DNA of 64,000 bases from Phyto melanocephala (taxonomy: Eukaryota > Arthropoda > Insecta > Diptera > Rhinophoridae). The translations under genes were made by a program, and so were the position numbers. The DNA lies in assembly GCA_941918925.1 (NCBI GenBank), contig OW799234.1, positions 120,416,284 through 120,480,283 on the forward strand, given 5' to 3'. Under the pieces are notes generated by a model that made no database searches, was not told where the DNA came from, and saw nothing but the letters and a program-made list of their open reading frames with translations. Positions 43,649 through 55,097 of the stretch are shown here, one piece after another (positions within the stretch are counted from its first letter, which is position 1; each line of letters starts with the position of its first letter).

Positions 43649-45111
43649 CCTTTATTCTTATGTGTTATTTTTAGATTATGCTAGCGTTTTGAGTAGAATT
43701 TGATTTTGTTATTGTATTAAAAAAACTCAGACTCACAACACTCCCTTGTGTTTTAAAAACTTAACACAAATCTCTTAATTCCTTTTTTGAGAATTTTTAT
43801 TTTACAAACACATGCTTTTATTAGTTGAGCCATATAAAGAGTATTTTATTTTGTTAACAGGGATGCCACAATGAAAATAAATTAATAGTCTTCCAGCAAT
43901 TTCCTGCGTTAGTAAATATCTCATTGATTAAAAAGTAATAGTATCGTTTAAAGCATCATCGCAAACATCGCTTGAAAGCCAGTTTCTAATATTATTTACT
44001 TTTACTTTTGACAGATGCTAAACTTATAGAGAATATTATTATATAAACAGTTATTTCTTGTATTGAGCTTGAGATCACTTTCTTTAATAAAAAATAGTTT
44101 TAATTTTATTTTCCGATATTTCGCTACCACATTGGGTAGCTTCTTCAGGGAAAGTTTTTACAATTTTCAACAATTAAAATATTAGAATTGTTAAAAAAAA
44201 AAAAAAAAATGTTTTTTAACATTGGTAATTATTTTAATACTTTTAATTAAAAAATACTTTTAATACTATTATTAAAAATCTAAAATAATAAATAATGATT
44301 TTTATTAGCACTTGAAGATTTTACTAAATTATAAATATATGTAGACATTTTTCCTTTCATTGAAAAATCATTGAAAAATCATTGAAAAATCACTGAAAAT
44401 TATTGTTTTACTAAAATAAATTGAAAAAGTATAAAAACTAGCTCTAAGCACTTTTTTCTAAAATTGTAGTGCTAATTAAAAAAAAAATGCTAAGTCTAGC
44501 ACTAAAAGTGCGATAATGGGACCAACTGTACCACAATAAACCAATATTCATTTATTATATGAATCAAATACTCTGAATTGACACCCTAAGTTATCTGTTA
44601 CTCTTTAATGTCTGTAGTGTAAATATTGAGCTCTTGCATATTAAATTAAAAAATGTTTTTAGCATAATTTTTTTTATAAAATATATTTTAAATGACAAAA
44701 CATTTTTTGGAACATTATTTAAACGTTTTGTTTTTAAACTAAAAAAACTTTAAAAAGAATTTAAACTACCAAGTTATGTGTGCAGATTAAAAAAGATTAC
44801 CAGTTTTGTTTTGTATGGCATCCCTGGTTGTTATAAGAGTATAAAAAAAGAAAAACAACAACAATATTCCAGAGCACACACCCCTTTTTTCATTATTTGT
44901 AGTGTTTTTGCGTTTTATTTCGGTTTTTGTTACTTGTATTTAGATACCTACTACATCTTAAAACATTTGTTCAATTCACAAACCCTTTGGAATGTAGATA
45001 CCTACTGTTTTCTATAATACAATATCATTTCAAATATTGTTTTATTGAATTCATACAAGGATGGGAAATAGATAATTTTGCGCTCCTAAAAGTTTTATTT
45101 GCTTGACATTG
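43649..45111. other. AT-rich non-coding with stem-loop
   Basis: Includes the stem-loop at 44103-44150, short cattgaaaaat tandem repeats (44358-44400) and a 79-codon frame (44778-45017) without motifs. No gene is supported. Confidence 0.45.
44103..44150 (-). other. Stem-loop with hammerhead-like flanks
   Basis: The minus strand reads CTGAAGA, then a stem GCTACC/GGTAGC with a six-base loop, then GAAA. CUGANGA and GAAA around a helix is the hammerhead core pattern, but one extra A sits before the stem and stem III is not evident. The stem-loop also occurs at 34959-34976 with altered flanks. Catalysis is unproven. Confidence 0.35.
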
Positions 45112-45275
45112 ACTGCCTGTTCAACGATGTCGAAAGAAAACCCAAGCGAAATTTCATTCGTAGTACAAATACGTTGAAAACAAAAACAAATTTTTAATTT
45201 TTGTTGTTGTTTTCAATATATTTGTACGAATGAAATTTCGCTTGGGTTTTCTTTCGACATCGTTGAACAGGCAGT
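45112..45275. mobile_element. 164-bp foldback MITE with 51-bp perfect arms
   Basis: The left arm from actgcctgttcaacgatg is exactly complementary to the right arm for 51 bp; pairing continues with few mismatches almost to the centre. tga flanks both ends if the repeat is taken to start at ctgcc, a possible 3-bp duplication. No coding sequence. Confidence 0.8.
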
Positions 45276-45567
45276 GAATATATTATTTGACGTATAACAA
45301 TAAAACCGATACAAGAGAAATTGTTCACAAGTAGGTAGTACATAATTTAAGCAAAACTTTACAAAATACAATAAGGGCTTTTTATTAAACAGCTGTTAAA
45401 CTAGGTATTTATTTTTTTTATTTGAGAATATGTGTAAGAACATGTAGAAGTACGCTAATTTACGTATTTATTAAATAAGTATTTAGATGCATATGCATGT
45501 ACCTACATATTTTTAGTAATAGTATTTATAAAACAACAAACTCGTTTACAAAATACAAACGAGCGGT

Positions 45568-45822
45568 TTGAGTGTTAATTTCCAACAACAAATATTAATA
45601 TTTGTCCTCAAATTACTCTCTTGTTTCTGTGAACATTGTTGTCAATTAGCAGGTTTTCCCGCTAAATCTAGTGTGTCTGATCGCAGTTTTAACAGTGAGC
45701 GTTTTTTACAGGATATGGAGGTATACGGTCGTTTGCAAAAACCTACAATAAATCTTGCAAACCATTGTTATGCAGAGATTCAAAAGGCTCTACAAACCTT
45801 TATTATCTTTAAAAAATGTTAA
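45568..45822 (+). other. Unassigned 84-codon open frame
   Basis: The frame contains SVSDRSFNSERFLQDMEVYG and RLQKPTINLANHCYAEIQK, less skewed in composition than the surrounding frames. The segment RLQK.. and the following sequence have a diverged counterpart at 5690-5850. The start is a non-ATG codon, so it may be a fragment or an exon. It could be a relic of a mobile element protein; I do not recognise it. Confidence 0.25.
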
Positions 45823-45919
45823 GTAGGATTATACCTACCTACTTAACCTAAACTAAGGTTAGACCTTATTTTCCTATTTGTTTTTTTACGTTTTGTGCAG
45901 TAAAATTTTGTGAAAACTA

Positions 45920-46250
45920 AAGGGTGGTTAAATTATAAGGGCCGAGTTGAATGTAAACCACACAACGTCATTTTTTTTTGCATTTCATTTGACATTTCTC
46001 AATTTCAGACTGACTCAATTTGAACCATGGAAAGATACACAATCGAGCAACGCGTTAAAGTTATTCAGACTTATTATGAAAATGGGCGTTCAAATCAAAA
46101 TGCATAAGGATTAAACACACTTTAACATTGTGCTGTTCAAAAGCAAAAAACTATCAGCAGGCTTTGTAATATAACCTGATGTGAATTCACCTTGACCAAG
46201 GATAAGTTTTGGCTGGAATTGTCTGGAATTTTTTTTTTAACTTAAGTCTA
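45920..46250 (+). mobile_element. Mariner-like element, 5' part
   Basis: TA (45918-45919) is followed by aagggtggttaaattata and agggcc, a TIR shared with the insert at 47385. A transposase start lies 107 bp inside. The 3' end is not identified; two MITEs lie immediately downstream. Confidence 0.6.
46027..46107 (+). pseudogene. Mariner-like transposase N-terminal fragment
   Basis: ATG at 46027 opens MERYTIEQRVKVIQTYYENG followed by RSNQNA and a stop at 46105. This matches the helix-turn-helix start (DUF4817-like, 'RYT..QR..I...Y..N..S') of a mariner/IS630-type transposase. Only 26 residues remain before the premature stop; downstream sequence is not continuous with a transposase. Confidence 0.65.
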
Positions 46251-46252
46251 TA

Positions 46253-46504
46253 GTACACGAAATGTATAAAGCCACATGCAAATGTGGGTCTGATGTCAAT
46301 AAAATGTTCAGCACTTTGGTAACATTTTTTAAAATAGTCATTGTGGCTGCACGCGATAAGATTTTAATATTACACGAAATGTTTTTTAGTCTAAAAATGC
46401 AAATGAAAAAACGCCTGTGGCCGAAGCGAAAATATTTATGCTTTATGATGACGTCAAAATTACGCCACAGCCACTCCGTATGAGGCTTATTACATTTCGT
46501 GTAC
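46253..46504. mobile_element. TA-flanked MITE
   Basis: Ends gtacacgaaatgta(t/a)(a/t)aagcc are inverted at the right, flanked by TA at 46251-46252 and 46505-46506. 252 bp; the frame inside (46262-46483) shows no transposase motif. Confidence 0.7.
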
Positions 46505-46518
46505 TACATGCTTTACTC

Positions 46519-46761
46519 CATGGTACAATCATCAGGTAGCCTCAGTTCTGCAACAACAAAATCCTAAATGTATTTTGTTGCTGGAAAACGACGACTTAAA
46601 TGTCAAAAAGCAAATGTGTGTGCGTGTTTTTTTGGCGGTAGAATATATACGTACACAATATATACACATACATAAACAAAATTTGACATCTTAGTTAAAC
46701 CTTAAGGTAGAGAAAAAAATAATCAGCTGTTTAAGTGAGGCTACCTGATAATTGTACCATG
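46519..46761. mobile_element. MITE with 26-bp ends and 8-bp target duplication
   Basis: catggtacaatcatcagg continuing to tagcctca (46519-46544) is mirrored at 46736-46761 with one mismatch. ctttactc flanks both sides (46511-46518, 46762-46769). Eight-base duplications occur in hAT and P superfamilies; the CATG start is more like P than typical hAT, but there is no coding evidence. Confidence 0.8.
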
Positions 46762-46769
46762 CTTTACTC

Positions 46770-47245
46770 TATAAATGTACAATGATGCTGTTATGAAAAC
46801 TAGTCAAGTACTTTCATGTGTGTCACATTACAATCTGATTAATGGTTGTGGAACGCATCGAGGCTAAACCAGCAAACATTAATAAATAAAGTAAATTTTT
46901 CGGATACTCTTAAGAATGTATCCTTAATAAAAGTCACGCAGAAAATAAGTATGTTTTTAGACAGCTGGAATCTGGTATCTGATAACTCATAAATAAAATA
47001 ATTTGAAATTATAAATACAAAAATATATTTATACTACCCATGTAGATTTAATTGTTTAACATAAATGACTGGTCGCTTAAAATATTTTACAAATAGAGGA
47101 AATTAAATTTAAAACAAAATAATCACTTCCCTCTCTTTATTAAAAATATATTTTATCAAAAAAGTAAAAAGATTTTTCAATTTACATGAGTATGTAGAAT
47201 TGCCACTATTATAAAGTAAATAAATTGAAAACAAAAATAAAACAA
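46770..47245. other. AT-rich non-coding stretch
   Basis: No feature supported; the expected 3' end of the mariner relic is not recognised here. Confidence 0.4.
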
Positions 47246-48963
47246 GTAAGAGCACTATATTCGGCTGTGCCGAATCTTTTATACCCACCACCAATTTTGT
47301 GTACATTTAAAGCACAATATTTATTATTTTGTTAATCGCTATAGAATAATCTCTTTATAATAAAATATGTATCACTTTCTTTGTAGAGGGTGGTTAAATT
47401 TTAAGGGCCACAGGGTGATTTAAAATATACATTCTCTGCATTTTTCTAAAACGGGAAATTTATTAGTAAGATTTTGACTTTTAAACTTCTATAACATTTT
47501 GCTTTTAAAAGATTTTCAAACGAAATAAGTTTTGTATAATTTTAAAATTTGTTAGCTATAGAATAATCTCTTTATAATAAAATATGTATCACTTTCTTCG
47601 TAGAGGGTGGTTAAATTTTAAGGGCCACAGGGTGATTTAAAATATACATTCTCTGCATTTTTCTAAAACGGGAAATTTATTAGTAAGATTTTGATTTTTA
47701 AACTTCTATAACATTTTGCTTTTAAAAGATTTTCAAACGAAATAAGTTTTGTATAATTTTAAAATTTGTTAGCCATTAGTACATGAAAATAAATTGTTTA
47801 TAATGTTTAGAGATAATTTCTTTTTACTTAAGTCAAAATTTTCCTAAATTCCCATTTTTAATAGAGCATAACTTCAGGAGAACATAAGCATAAGTTGTTA
47901 GCATGCCATCTAGTAGTTGCTAGTAGAGTCATCTATCTTATCATCTTTATCTTATATTTAGCTACAATACAATAAATGGCGCAGTGTAAGATGAATAAAT
48001 GCTAATATATATGACTAATATATTTTTATAAAAATTTAAGGAAAAAAGTGTGCGTGGCACATCTATTTTCCGTTATAACGAAGACTTTGACCAAAAAGCC
48101 ATGTTAGACGTAGCAAAATTTATCATCATACCTCTAATTTTAGCGGTTTTATGAGCTTTTAAATTTCATTAACGGTAGATAACGTGAAAAGTGGGCGTTA
48201 TAGTAGGCGTGTCAAAGTTATTTTTGCGAATGAGTACAACTGAGGTGTTTCAATATAGGCCTTTATTATTCCAAAATCTTTATTAATAGAGAAATTATAT
48301 GAATTTTAGTTAAAACGTTATATGGGAGGTGGGCGTAAAAGTGGGCGTGGCACATTGATTTGCCGTTACAAGAAAGCGTGTCACCAAAAAGCAAAGTGTG
48401 CAAAATTTCAGGGTCGTACATCCAATTTGGTTGCTTTTATGACGTTTTTGTTTTTAAATATACCGGAAAATACACTGTGCGGTATAAATTTTCGTACATT
48501 TTGATCGATAACTCCTCTCCTAATGCATACATTTAGACAATTTTCGGGGGAAAATATTGTCTTTACCCAGGAAATATATATTCGAAGTTTCATGAGTCTA
48601 CGTTAAGGCGTTTGGACACAATTCCATTTTATTCGATGTTCGAAGGACACGGTTTTTTCGACCTACTCTTGCTTTTCGAGCTATAACTCTCTTCCTAATA
48701 TTCCGATTTAGCCCATTTTCAATACCAAACAAACCTTGTCTATAAGAAAGATTCTGGCAAAATTTGAGCCCCCTAGCTTTTTCGGTGCGACCTCTATCGT
48801 GCTTTCAACAGACGGACAGACAGACGGACATAGCTAGATCGTCATAAAATCAAACCCCGATTCAGAATATATATACTTTATGGGGTCTAAAATGGATATT
48901 TCGATGTGTTACAAACGGAATGACAAAATGAATATACCCCCACCATTTTTTGGTGGCGGGTAT
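47246..48963 (-). mobile_element. HINE-like repeat (type B), minus orientation, near complete
   Basis: Left end acaagtaagagcactata, hairpin ttcggctgtgccgaa, then tatacccaccacc; right end ggtggcgggtataa. Both termini of the element are therefore present, with subterminal inverted repeats tatacccaccacc/ggtgg(c)gggtata. The body is expanded by the tandem duplication at 47338-47771. Confidence 0.7.
47338..47771. repeat. 217-bp tandem duplication with captured TIR
   Basis: Units 47338-47554 and 47555-47771 differ at only a few bases. Each starts with HINE sequence and includes TA-gagggtggttaaatttt and aagggcc, the mariner-like end seen at 45920. The duplication therefore happened after a mariner-type end entered the HINE copy. 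Confidence 0.85.
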
Positions 48964-49530
48964 AATAATGTTGATAATATGTGTTCATAAATACATTGTA
49001 GGCGACATATTTATTAATTTTTTTTTGGCTGAATTCCCAATTATTTTTCTTTTTTTTAAATAATTTTTAAATCTAAAGAAATAATTTATATATTTTATTT
49101 TTGTATTATACATATATTTTTATTTACTTTGTGATGTTGTAACTTTGAATGATTTTGGTAAATTGTGTTGGTTTTTTAAACATTATTTGAAAAACAAAAG
49201 TTAAAAAGTCTGCTACTTATATTGACTATCTGCATTGTCAAAAGATTATAAAGGGTTTATTAAACTGATTTTTTATAGAATTTCGATATACCTTTAAACA
49301 CTTAATATTTTTTGTTTGTATACCACAGTATTAATATAGTTTTTGATAATATTTTATAAACTGTATTGTTTTTGTCTACATGGCGGCACGCCCGCCCCCT
49401 CATTCAATAAAATACCGTGGTAACTTTATGAGATTTTTATAACTAAACATTTCGTTTTTCGTTTCAATATGTCTTTTTTTAAATATTATTTCCTAAACGT
49501 TTTAAGGAAATTTTTTAATTTATTTTATTA
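48964..49530. other. AT-rich non-coding stretch
   Basis: No feature supported. Confidence 0.45.
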
Positions 49531-49957
49531 TTATACCCACCACCAAAAAAAAAAAATGGTGTGGGTATAATAATTTTGACATTCCATTTGTAACACATTG
49601 AAACATCCATTTTAGATGCCATAAAGTATATATTTTTTGAGTCCTTATGGTGTCATGCCTATGCGCCCACCTTCCATATATCATATTATTTTCTCTATAA
49701 ATAAAGATTTTGGAAGAATAAAGGACTCTTACATTAAAATATCTAATTTGAATATATTAGCAGAAACTATATTGACACGCCCACTTTAATGAAAAATCGA
49801 AGTTACACAATGAAAGTGATACATATTTTAGAACAAAGAGATTATTCCATAGCGATTACTGTTAATAACGAAATGATAAATTTTGTGTTATAAAGTCATA
49901 AAATTGGTGGTGGGTATTAAAAATGCTGCACTGCCAAATATAGTGCTTTTACTTGTT
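49531..49957 (+). mobile_element. HINE-like repeat (type B), internally deleted
   Basis: Starts tatacccaccacc, ends ggtggtgggtatt, then a degraded hairpin and tatagtgcttttacttg. At 427 bp it keeps both ends but lacks most of the interior seen in the 0.9-1.7 kb copies. Confidence 0.7.
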
Positions 49958-51845
49958 TTTTTTTATTATTTTTTTCATTTCCTTAAAAATATCTTATAAC
50001 ATTCCTTAATCTGTTCTACCGGGAATACCTTTTTATCCCTAAATTAATAAAATTTGATTTCATTTAGTTAAGTGGTATATTGCAATTTCTGCTTTAAAGC
50101 TCTTTAAATTTTCTTATCTTAAGATAAGAAACGAATTTAGAGATTTTAATTATATGATATTTGCATTCAGGCGATTAGAATTTTACTGTCGTTGTTAGTC
50201 ATCGTTAGGGGAACATATTTGTATGTAAGTTATTTTAATTAATTGTTCGTAAACAGCTTAATCTATATTTGTAGATATGTATATAAAAGTTACGTGACTG
50301 GTTGCAAAACGCAAAAAGACATACAATGTGAATTCCTATTTTTATGTCTTGCTCCATTAACAAGAGATTTTTGGAATTTCGAATTTAAAGGGGATAAAAT
50401 CGGTTTACCCTATATCTGCTTAACTAAAAAATATACAGATTAACTTAAAAAGGTATTGTAATCTATTAAAAAAAAAGCTGACACTAGGGGAAAAAACTGG
50501 TAAAAACTAGCAAAAACTATAATTTGGTACTTTTTTGGTTTATAAGGGGTAAAAATTCTCTCTATTTTTTGGTAATTAAAATAAAATGTTCTTATATTAT
50601 TTAATAGTACCTTAATTATTATCACCTAAAAAATCTGGACAATTGTTTAGAGTAAATTTTTGGAAACTTTTAGGGAGACAAAAAAGGGAAACATTTTTAT
50701 TATTCTACCGAAGAAGCGGATATATTGCCAGTGTTTGAAAAGTGTTTATTTCTTAAAATAATTAATTTATACTATAAAAATTTATCGAAATGTTTTCGTT
50801 CAAGTCCTAAATGTACTAGTCTATTTATTTATGTCCGTATGTCCATGCTAGTTGAATATCGCCTTTTTAAACCTTTTAGATGTTCCGCAGTCATTTATCA
50901 ATTAGTTATGCTTTCGAAAATTTTCTTAATTGAACAAAACCTCAAGCGATCAAAATCGACACATCGCTGGCTAATATACGTTGAAGCAAAAAAACGACAA
51001 ATGCCTCGGTTTTTTTAACAGAAGAAAACTATTTGGACATTACCCCATGTCTTAGAAGGCATTTCTGAGCATTAGTAAAGCCCGACAATGATTTGTTGAA
51101 GGCTTCGAAGTCATTTTCATTGTAACAATGGTCTGAAAACCAAATCTTGTACCAAGGGACACATATAAATTCGCATATTGCATATAATTTGCTACGATAT
51201 TTTGGAATTAGTATTTAAGCTAGAATCGCAAGAATTGCTCTAGAAAAATTGCATTTAAAAATTTGAACGAAAACAAACGTTAAAATTCGATTATTATAAA
51301 ATTAATGCACAACAAACAAAAGTGACAGCGCCTGCTTTATTTTTATACTTTTAGCAATAAATTATAATATCTCGCAAATTTGCATAAGACAGCGTAGGTA
51401 AGTCGCAATATTTTACCACGATTAATAGAATTTATACAGAATATTATTCAATATTTTATTTATCATTTAATGGATTTATAAAAAAAATATTTTAAATTTT
51501 TTTAGAACTTACTGATCCCAAACTTAATTGCATTTGACGCGGAACTTTTTTTTAAATATATCGAAAATCTAAAGATGCAGTTCTTATTGTTTTTTTATGC
51601 ACTACATTTCATTTGATATTTTGATATTTTTCATTTTGATATTTTTAAAAATTTTAAAAAAGTTGTTTCCCTAATGTACATTATAGCTATTATATTACCT
51701 GGCTTTAAACTTTATAGATCCAATTGCCCTTAAATATGTTATTAAAGAAGTGTTAGTTAGTTTTAGCTAATTAGCTGATCATCAGCTGTTTGTTTTTTTG
51801 AAATTTTAAAATTTCATAAATTTTTCCTTATAATTTCTTATTGTC
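49958..51845. other. AT-rich non-coding stretch
   Basis: Frames at 50243-50443 and 50725-51018 show no recognisable motif. Nothing supported up to the LINE target site. Confidence 0.4.
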
Positions 51846-53577
51846 AAATTTCGTATAACGTATTTGCCAGTTCACATACTATTACTTTTAACAATCCATC
51901 CCCCATGGAATCGGTTGTATCAAGATACATTAATGACCTTAATCAAACTCTTACCGATGATACAAGTATTGAACTTACAAATTTGTCTGAAGTCAAATCG
52001 TTTGTCCATTTGTTAAAAAATAATAAATCCCCTGGTTTAGATGGGATTAACAGCATAGTTCTTAAAAATATGCCCGATTACTTTTTTGAAATTTTAAGTA
52101 AATTATTTAACTTTTGTTTAAGCAATGGGTACTTCCCACTCGTTTTTAAAATGGCTAAGGTAATTCCAATCCACAAATCTGGAAAGGATCCTAAATTACC
52201 CTCCAGCTATAGACCAATTAGTATTCTAAGCCTATTAGATAAGGTGTTCGAGAAAATTATTCACACCAGGATTTTAGATTTTTCAAATTACAATAATATT
52301 ATAAATCAAGAACAATTTGGCTTTCGAAAAGAGCACTCCACTGTACATCAACTTAATAGAGTTGTAAACTTTATTGAATGTAATAAAAGTAATCGGAAAA
52401 GTACTGGAGTCGTTTTTCTTGATATCGAAAAAGCTTTTGACTCAATCTGGCATGACGGACTAGTGTATAAATTAAATACGTTGCATTTTCCAAATTATCT
52501 ACAAAAACTTATCAAAAGCTTTTTAGATAAACGTACGTTTGTTGTATCTGTCAATAACAAATTTTCTAGTGAAAGGCAAATACCTGCGGGCTTGCCACAA
52601 GGATCAGTATTATCCCCTACACTATACTCGATATATACATCCGATGTTACTCTAAGAAGAGACCATGATGCGGCTTTTTACGCGGATGATAGCGCCTTTA
52701 TTTGTTGCGGTAAAGTGTCGAATGCGATAATTAGGAGAATGGAAAATAATCTTAAATTAATTCGTAAATACTATGACAAATGGAAAATAAAAGTCAATGA
52801 CGATAAAACTCAAGCAATTATATTTCCATTCAACAAATCGCGAAAACGCTTTCCTACTAGATATTTATCGTCTAGGGGAACAATAATTCCATTGAGCAAC
52901 GAAATTAAATATTTAGGAGTTATCCTTGACAAAAAACTTTTATTTAAACAGCATGTTAATTACATTTGTGAGAAGGCAATTAAGTGTAGCCGTGCCTTAT
53001 ACCCCTTAATTAGCCGAAGATCTAAACTTAATATAAAGAACAAGGTACTTATTTACAAAATGTGTATTCGACCGATTATGACCTATGGTTGTCAAATCTG
53101 GTCACAAAAGGCTGCTAAAACGCATACAAAAAAATTGCAAATCATTCAAAATAAAAACTTGAAAATAATACACAATCTACCTTTTAGATATCCAACTTAT
53201 CTTCTACACAGAAACTTTAACTTTAAAATGTTTAATTCATTGACAAGGGAACTGACGCTGTCATTTAATGAAAAATGCAGAAGGTCAAATTTTGAAATAA
53301 TAAGAAATTTGCTGAACAACCACTGAGGGTCTTTTGTTTAAAAGACACATTTCAGTGATTGTTCTAAAATCTCTTATTACTTTTAAGTTGATACGAGGTT
53401 TTTTATGAACAACTTTTCCTTTAAACTGTGATATTAGTAGTTTCTTTATTTAATTAATCAGATGTTAATTGTTGTAATACTATATGTAAATTCTCATAAC
53501 TCTGTTAACGATATTGATAAAATTAATAAGTTTTAATAAATAAATATAAAAAAAAAAAAAAAAAAAATTTCGTATAA
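51846..53577 (+). mobile_element. 5'-truncated Jockey-like LINE with 13-bp target duplication
   Basis: The insert 51859-53564 is flanked by aaatttcgtataa at 51846-51858 and 53565-53577 (the right copy shares its first A's with the poly-A tail). An AATAAA at 53535-53540 precedes a tail of about 20 A. The 5' junction cuts inside ORF2, as expected from incomplete reverse transcription at the target. The perfect duplication and open frame imply a young copy. Confidence 0.9.
51860..53326 (+). CDS. Truncated LINE ORF2: reverse transcriptase (Jockey-like)
   Basis: The frame is open from the insertion junction; the ATG at 51905 is an internal methionine (residue 16 of 488). Motifs: NKSPGLDG and SYRPIS upstream of the core, D188 in FLDIEKAFD, GLPQGS at 244-249, YADD at 274-277, and KYLGVILD in the thumb region, then a C-terminal part with a conserved MTYGCQIW. 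It reverse-transcribes LINE RNA at a nicked target. The endonuclease domain and ORF1 are missing because of 5' truncation. No RNase H follows, in keeping with the Jockey clade. There is no stop or frameshift in what remains, but without promoter and endonuclease it should be inert. Confidence 0.88.
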   Translation, partial: VFASSHTITFNNPSPMESVVSRYINDLNQTLTDDTSIELTNLSEVKSFVHLLKNNKSPGLDGINSIVLKNMPDYFFEILSKLFNFCLSNGYFPLVFKMAKVIPIHKSGKDPKLPSSYRPISILSLLDKVFEKIIHTRILDFSNYNNIINQEQFGFRKEHSTVHQLNRVVNFIECNKSNRKSTGVVFLDIEKAFDSIWHDGLVYKLNTLHFPNYLQKLIKSFLDKRTFVVSVNNKFSSERQIPAGLPQGSVLSPTLYSIYTSDVTLRRDHDAAFYADDSAFICCGKVSNAIIRRMENNLKLIRKYYDKWKIKVNDDKTQAIIFPFNKSRKRFPTRYLSSRGTIIPLSNEIKYLGVILDKKLLFKQHVNYICEKAIKCSRALYPLISRRSKLNIKNKVLIYKMCIRPIMTYGCQIWSQKAAKTHTKKLQIIQNKNLKIIHNLPFRYPTYLLHRNFNFKMFNSLTRELTLSFNEKCRRSNFEIIRNLLNNH

Positions 53578-54284
53578 TATAGTTTTATGTATGTACCTTA
53601 TATTATTGCACGTTGCTTTTGTTCGCATTCGTTGTGGTTTAATAGAAAAAACATATTGCGAATTTATAAAGTTAGTCTCTTAAAATAAAAGCATAAAAAA
53701 ACGAAAAAAATCGCTGTATTTCTTCAAAATTTGTGTTTGTAAATTGTCCATTTTATACGTAAACATTTTAAAAGCACTAAGCTACCGAGCCACATAAAAA
53801 AATGTTATTTACTTTCTTTACCATATGATCTGCACCATATACATACATATCAGAGAACGGTTTGATTGGTCTATTTCATGTCTTTGAATACAGTCTCAAA
53901 ATGAGAACCTTTTGTTGACAATATAAGTACATCAATTTAGTAAAGCAATGCATGACATGATTCACAATAAGGGAGTGTAACGAATCATGCATTGCTTGTC
54001 TTCTACAAAAGTAATCTTACAGTCGCAAAAGCAACGAATACTGAGCGAATGTTATTAATGGTTTTAATGCTCATTGAAAAGATTTCAGTAAATGTAACTT
54101 GTTGCATGATACAATAATTGAACTTAATATATTAATGTTGAAAAAAAATTAAATGAAATTGAAATTACCAAATCGTTTATCTTCTTACGTCAATTAGTAC
54201 AGATATGTATGTAAATATTTTGAGAAATTACCTATTTAGGTCGCCAAATATATTTGTGATTCTTTGACTTTATGTTTTATATCA
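53578..54284. other. AT-rich non-coding stretch
   Basis: A partial inverted pair (agcaatgcatgacatgattc at about 53944 and gaatcatgcattgctt at about 53980) is the only structure seen. Confidence 0.45.
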
Positions 54285-55097
54285 TACTAGCTAATACCCG
54301 GTGTGCTTTGCCACCCCAAATTTTAGTATTTAATTCATATGGCAGGTGCCACGCCCACTATTGTTAATGCAACCATTTTTTCCATAAATGTTTATTTGAA
54401 TATCAAAGTTTGTTTTGCAAAATTTTAGTACTCTAATCGATATCGTTTTCCAGATATACGAATTTTAGTATTTAATTCATATGGTAGGTGCCACGCCCAC
54501 TATTGTTAATTCACCCATTTTTCCATAAATGTTTATTTGAATATCAAAGTTGCTTTTGCAAAATTTTACTACTCTAATCGATATCATTTTCCAAATATAC
54601 GAATTTTAGTATTTAATTCATATGGTAGGTGCCACGCCCACTATTGTTAATTCACCCATTTTTTCCATAAATGTTTATTTGAATATCAAAGTTGCTTTTG
54701 CAAAATTTTACTACTCTAATCGATATCGTTTTCCAAATATACGAATTTTAGTATTTAATTCATGTGGCCACGCCTACTATTGCAAGTCCGCCCATTTTTT
54801 ACCCAAATGTTCGTGTGGATGTCAAAGTTTACCGTACTTAATTTGAAGACTCTAGCTGCATTAACTTTCGTGATATATAATATTTAATACTTATTCTTTA
54901 ATAGGGCGTGGCACCCCGCCCACTTACAATTTCAAATCAAGTTATAGCCTATAGTTCCTTCCAGACATACAGGACGATTCTGTGAAAATTTCAAGGAAAT
55001 CGGTCCAGCCGTTTAACCGTCTATAAAGCACAAACAAACATACAAACATATAAACATACAAACATACAAACACACATTGATTTTTATATATATAGAT
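54285..55097 (+). mobile_element. 'tactag...tatatagat' element with 142-bp tandem core
   Basis: Begins tactagctaatacccgg; four units at 54321, 54463, 54604 and 54746 (period 141-142 bp), each with ggtgccacgcccac-like sequence. The end portion has atcggtccagccgttta, an ACAA(A)CAT run and ttttatatatatagat. Its unit sequence differs from that of 29271, but the ends match. Confidence 0.7.

Noticed and set aside
46262..46483. 73-codon frame with CKCG motif
   Set aside because: Lies wholly within a MITE and has no transposase or zinc-finger pattern beyond chance.
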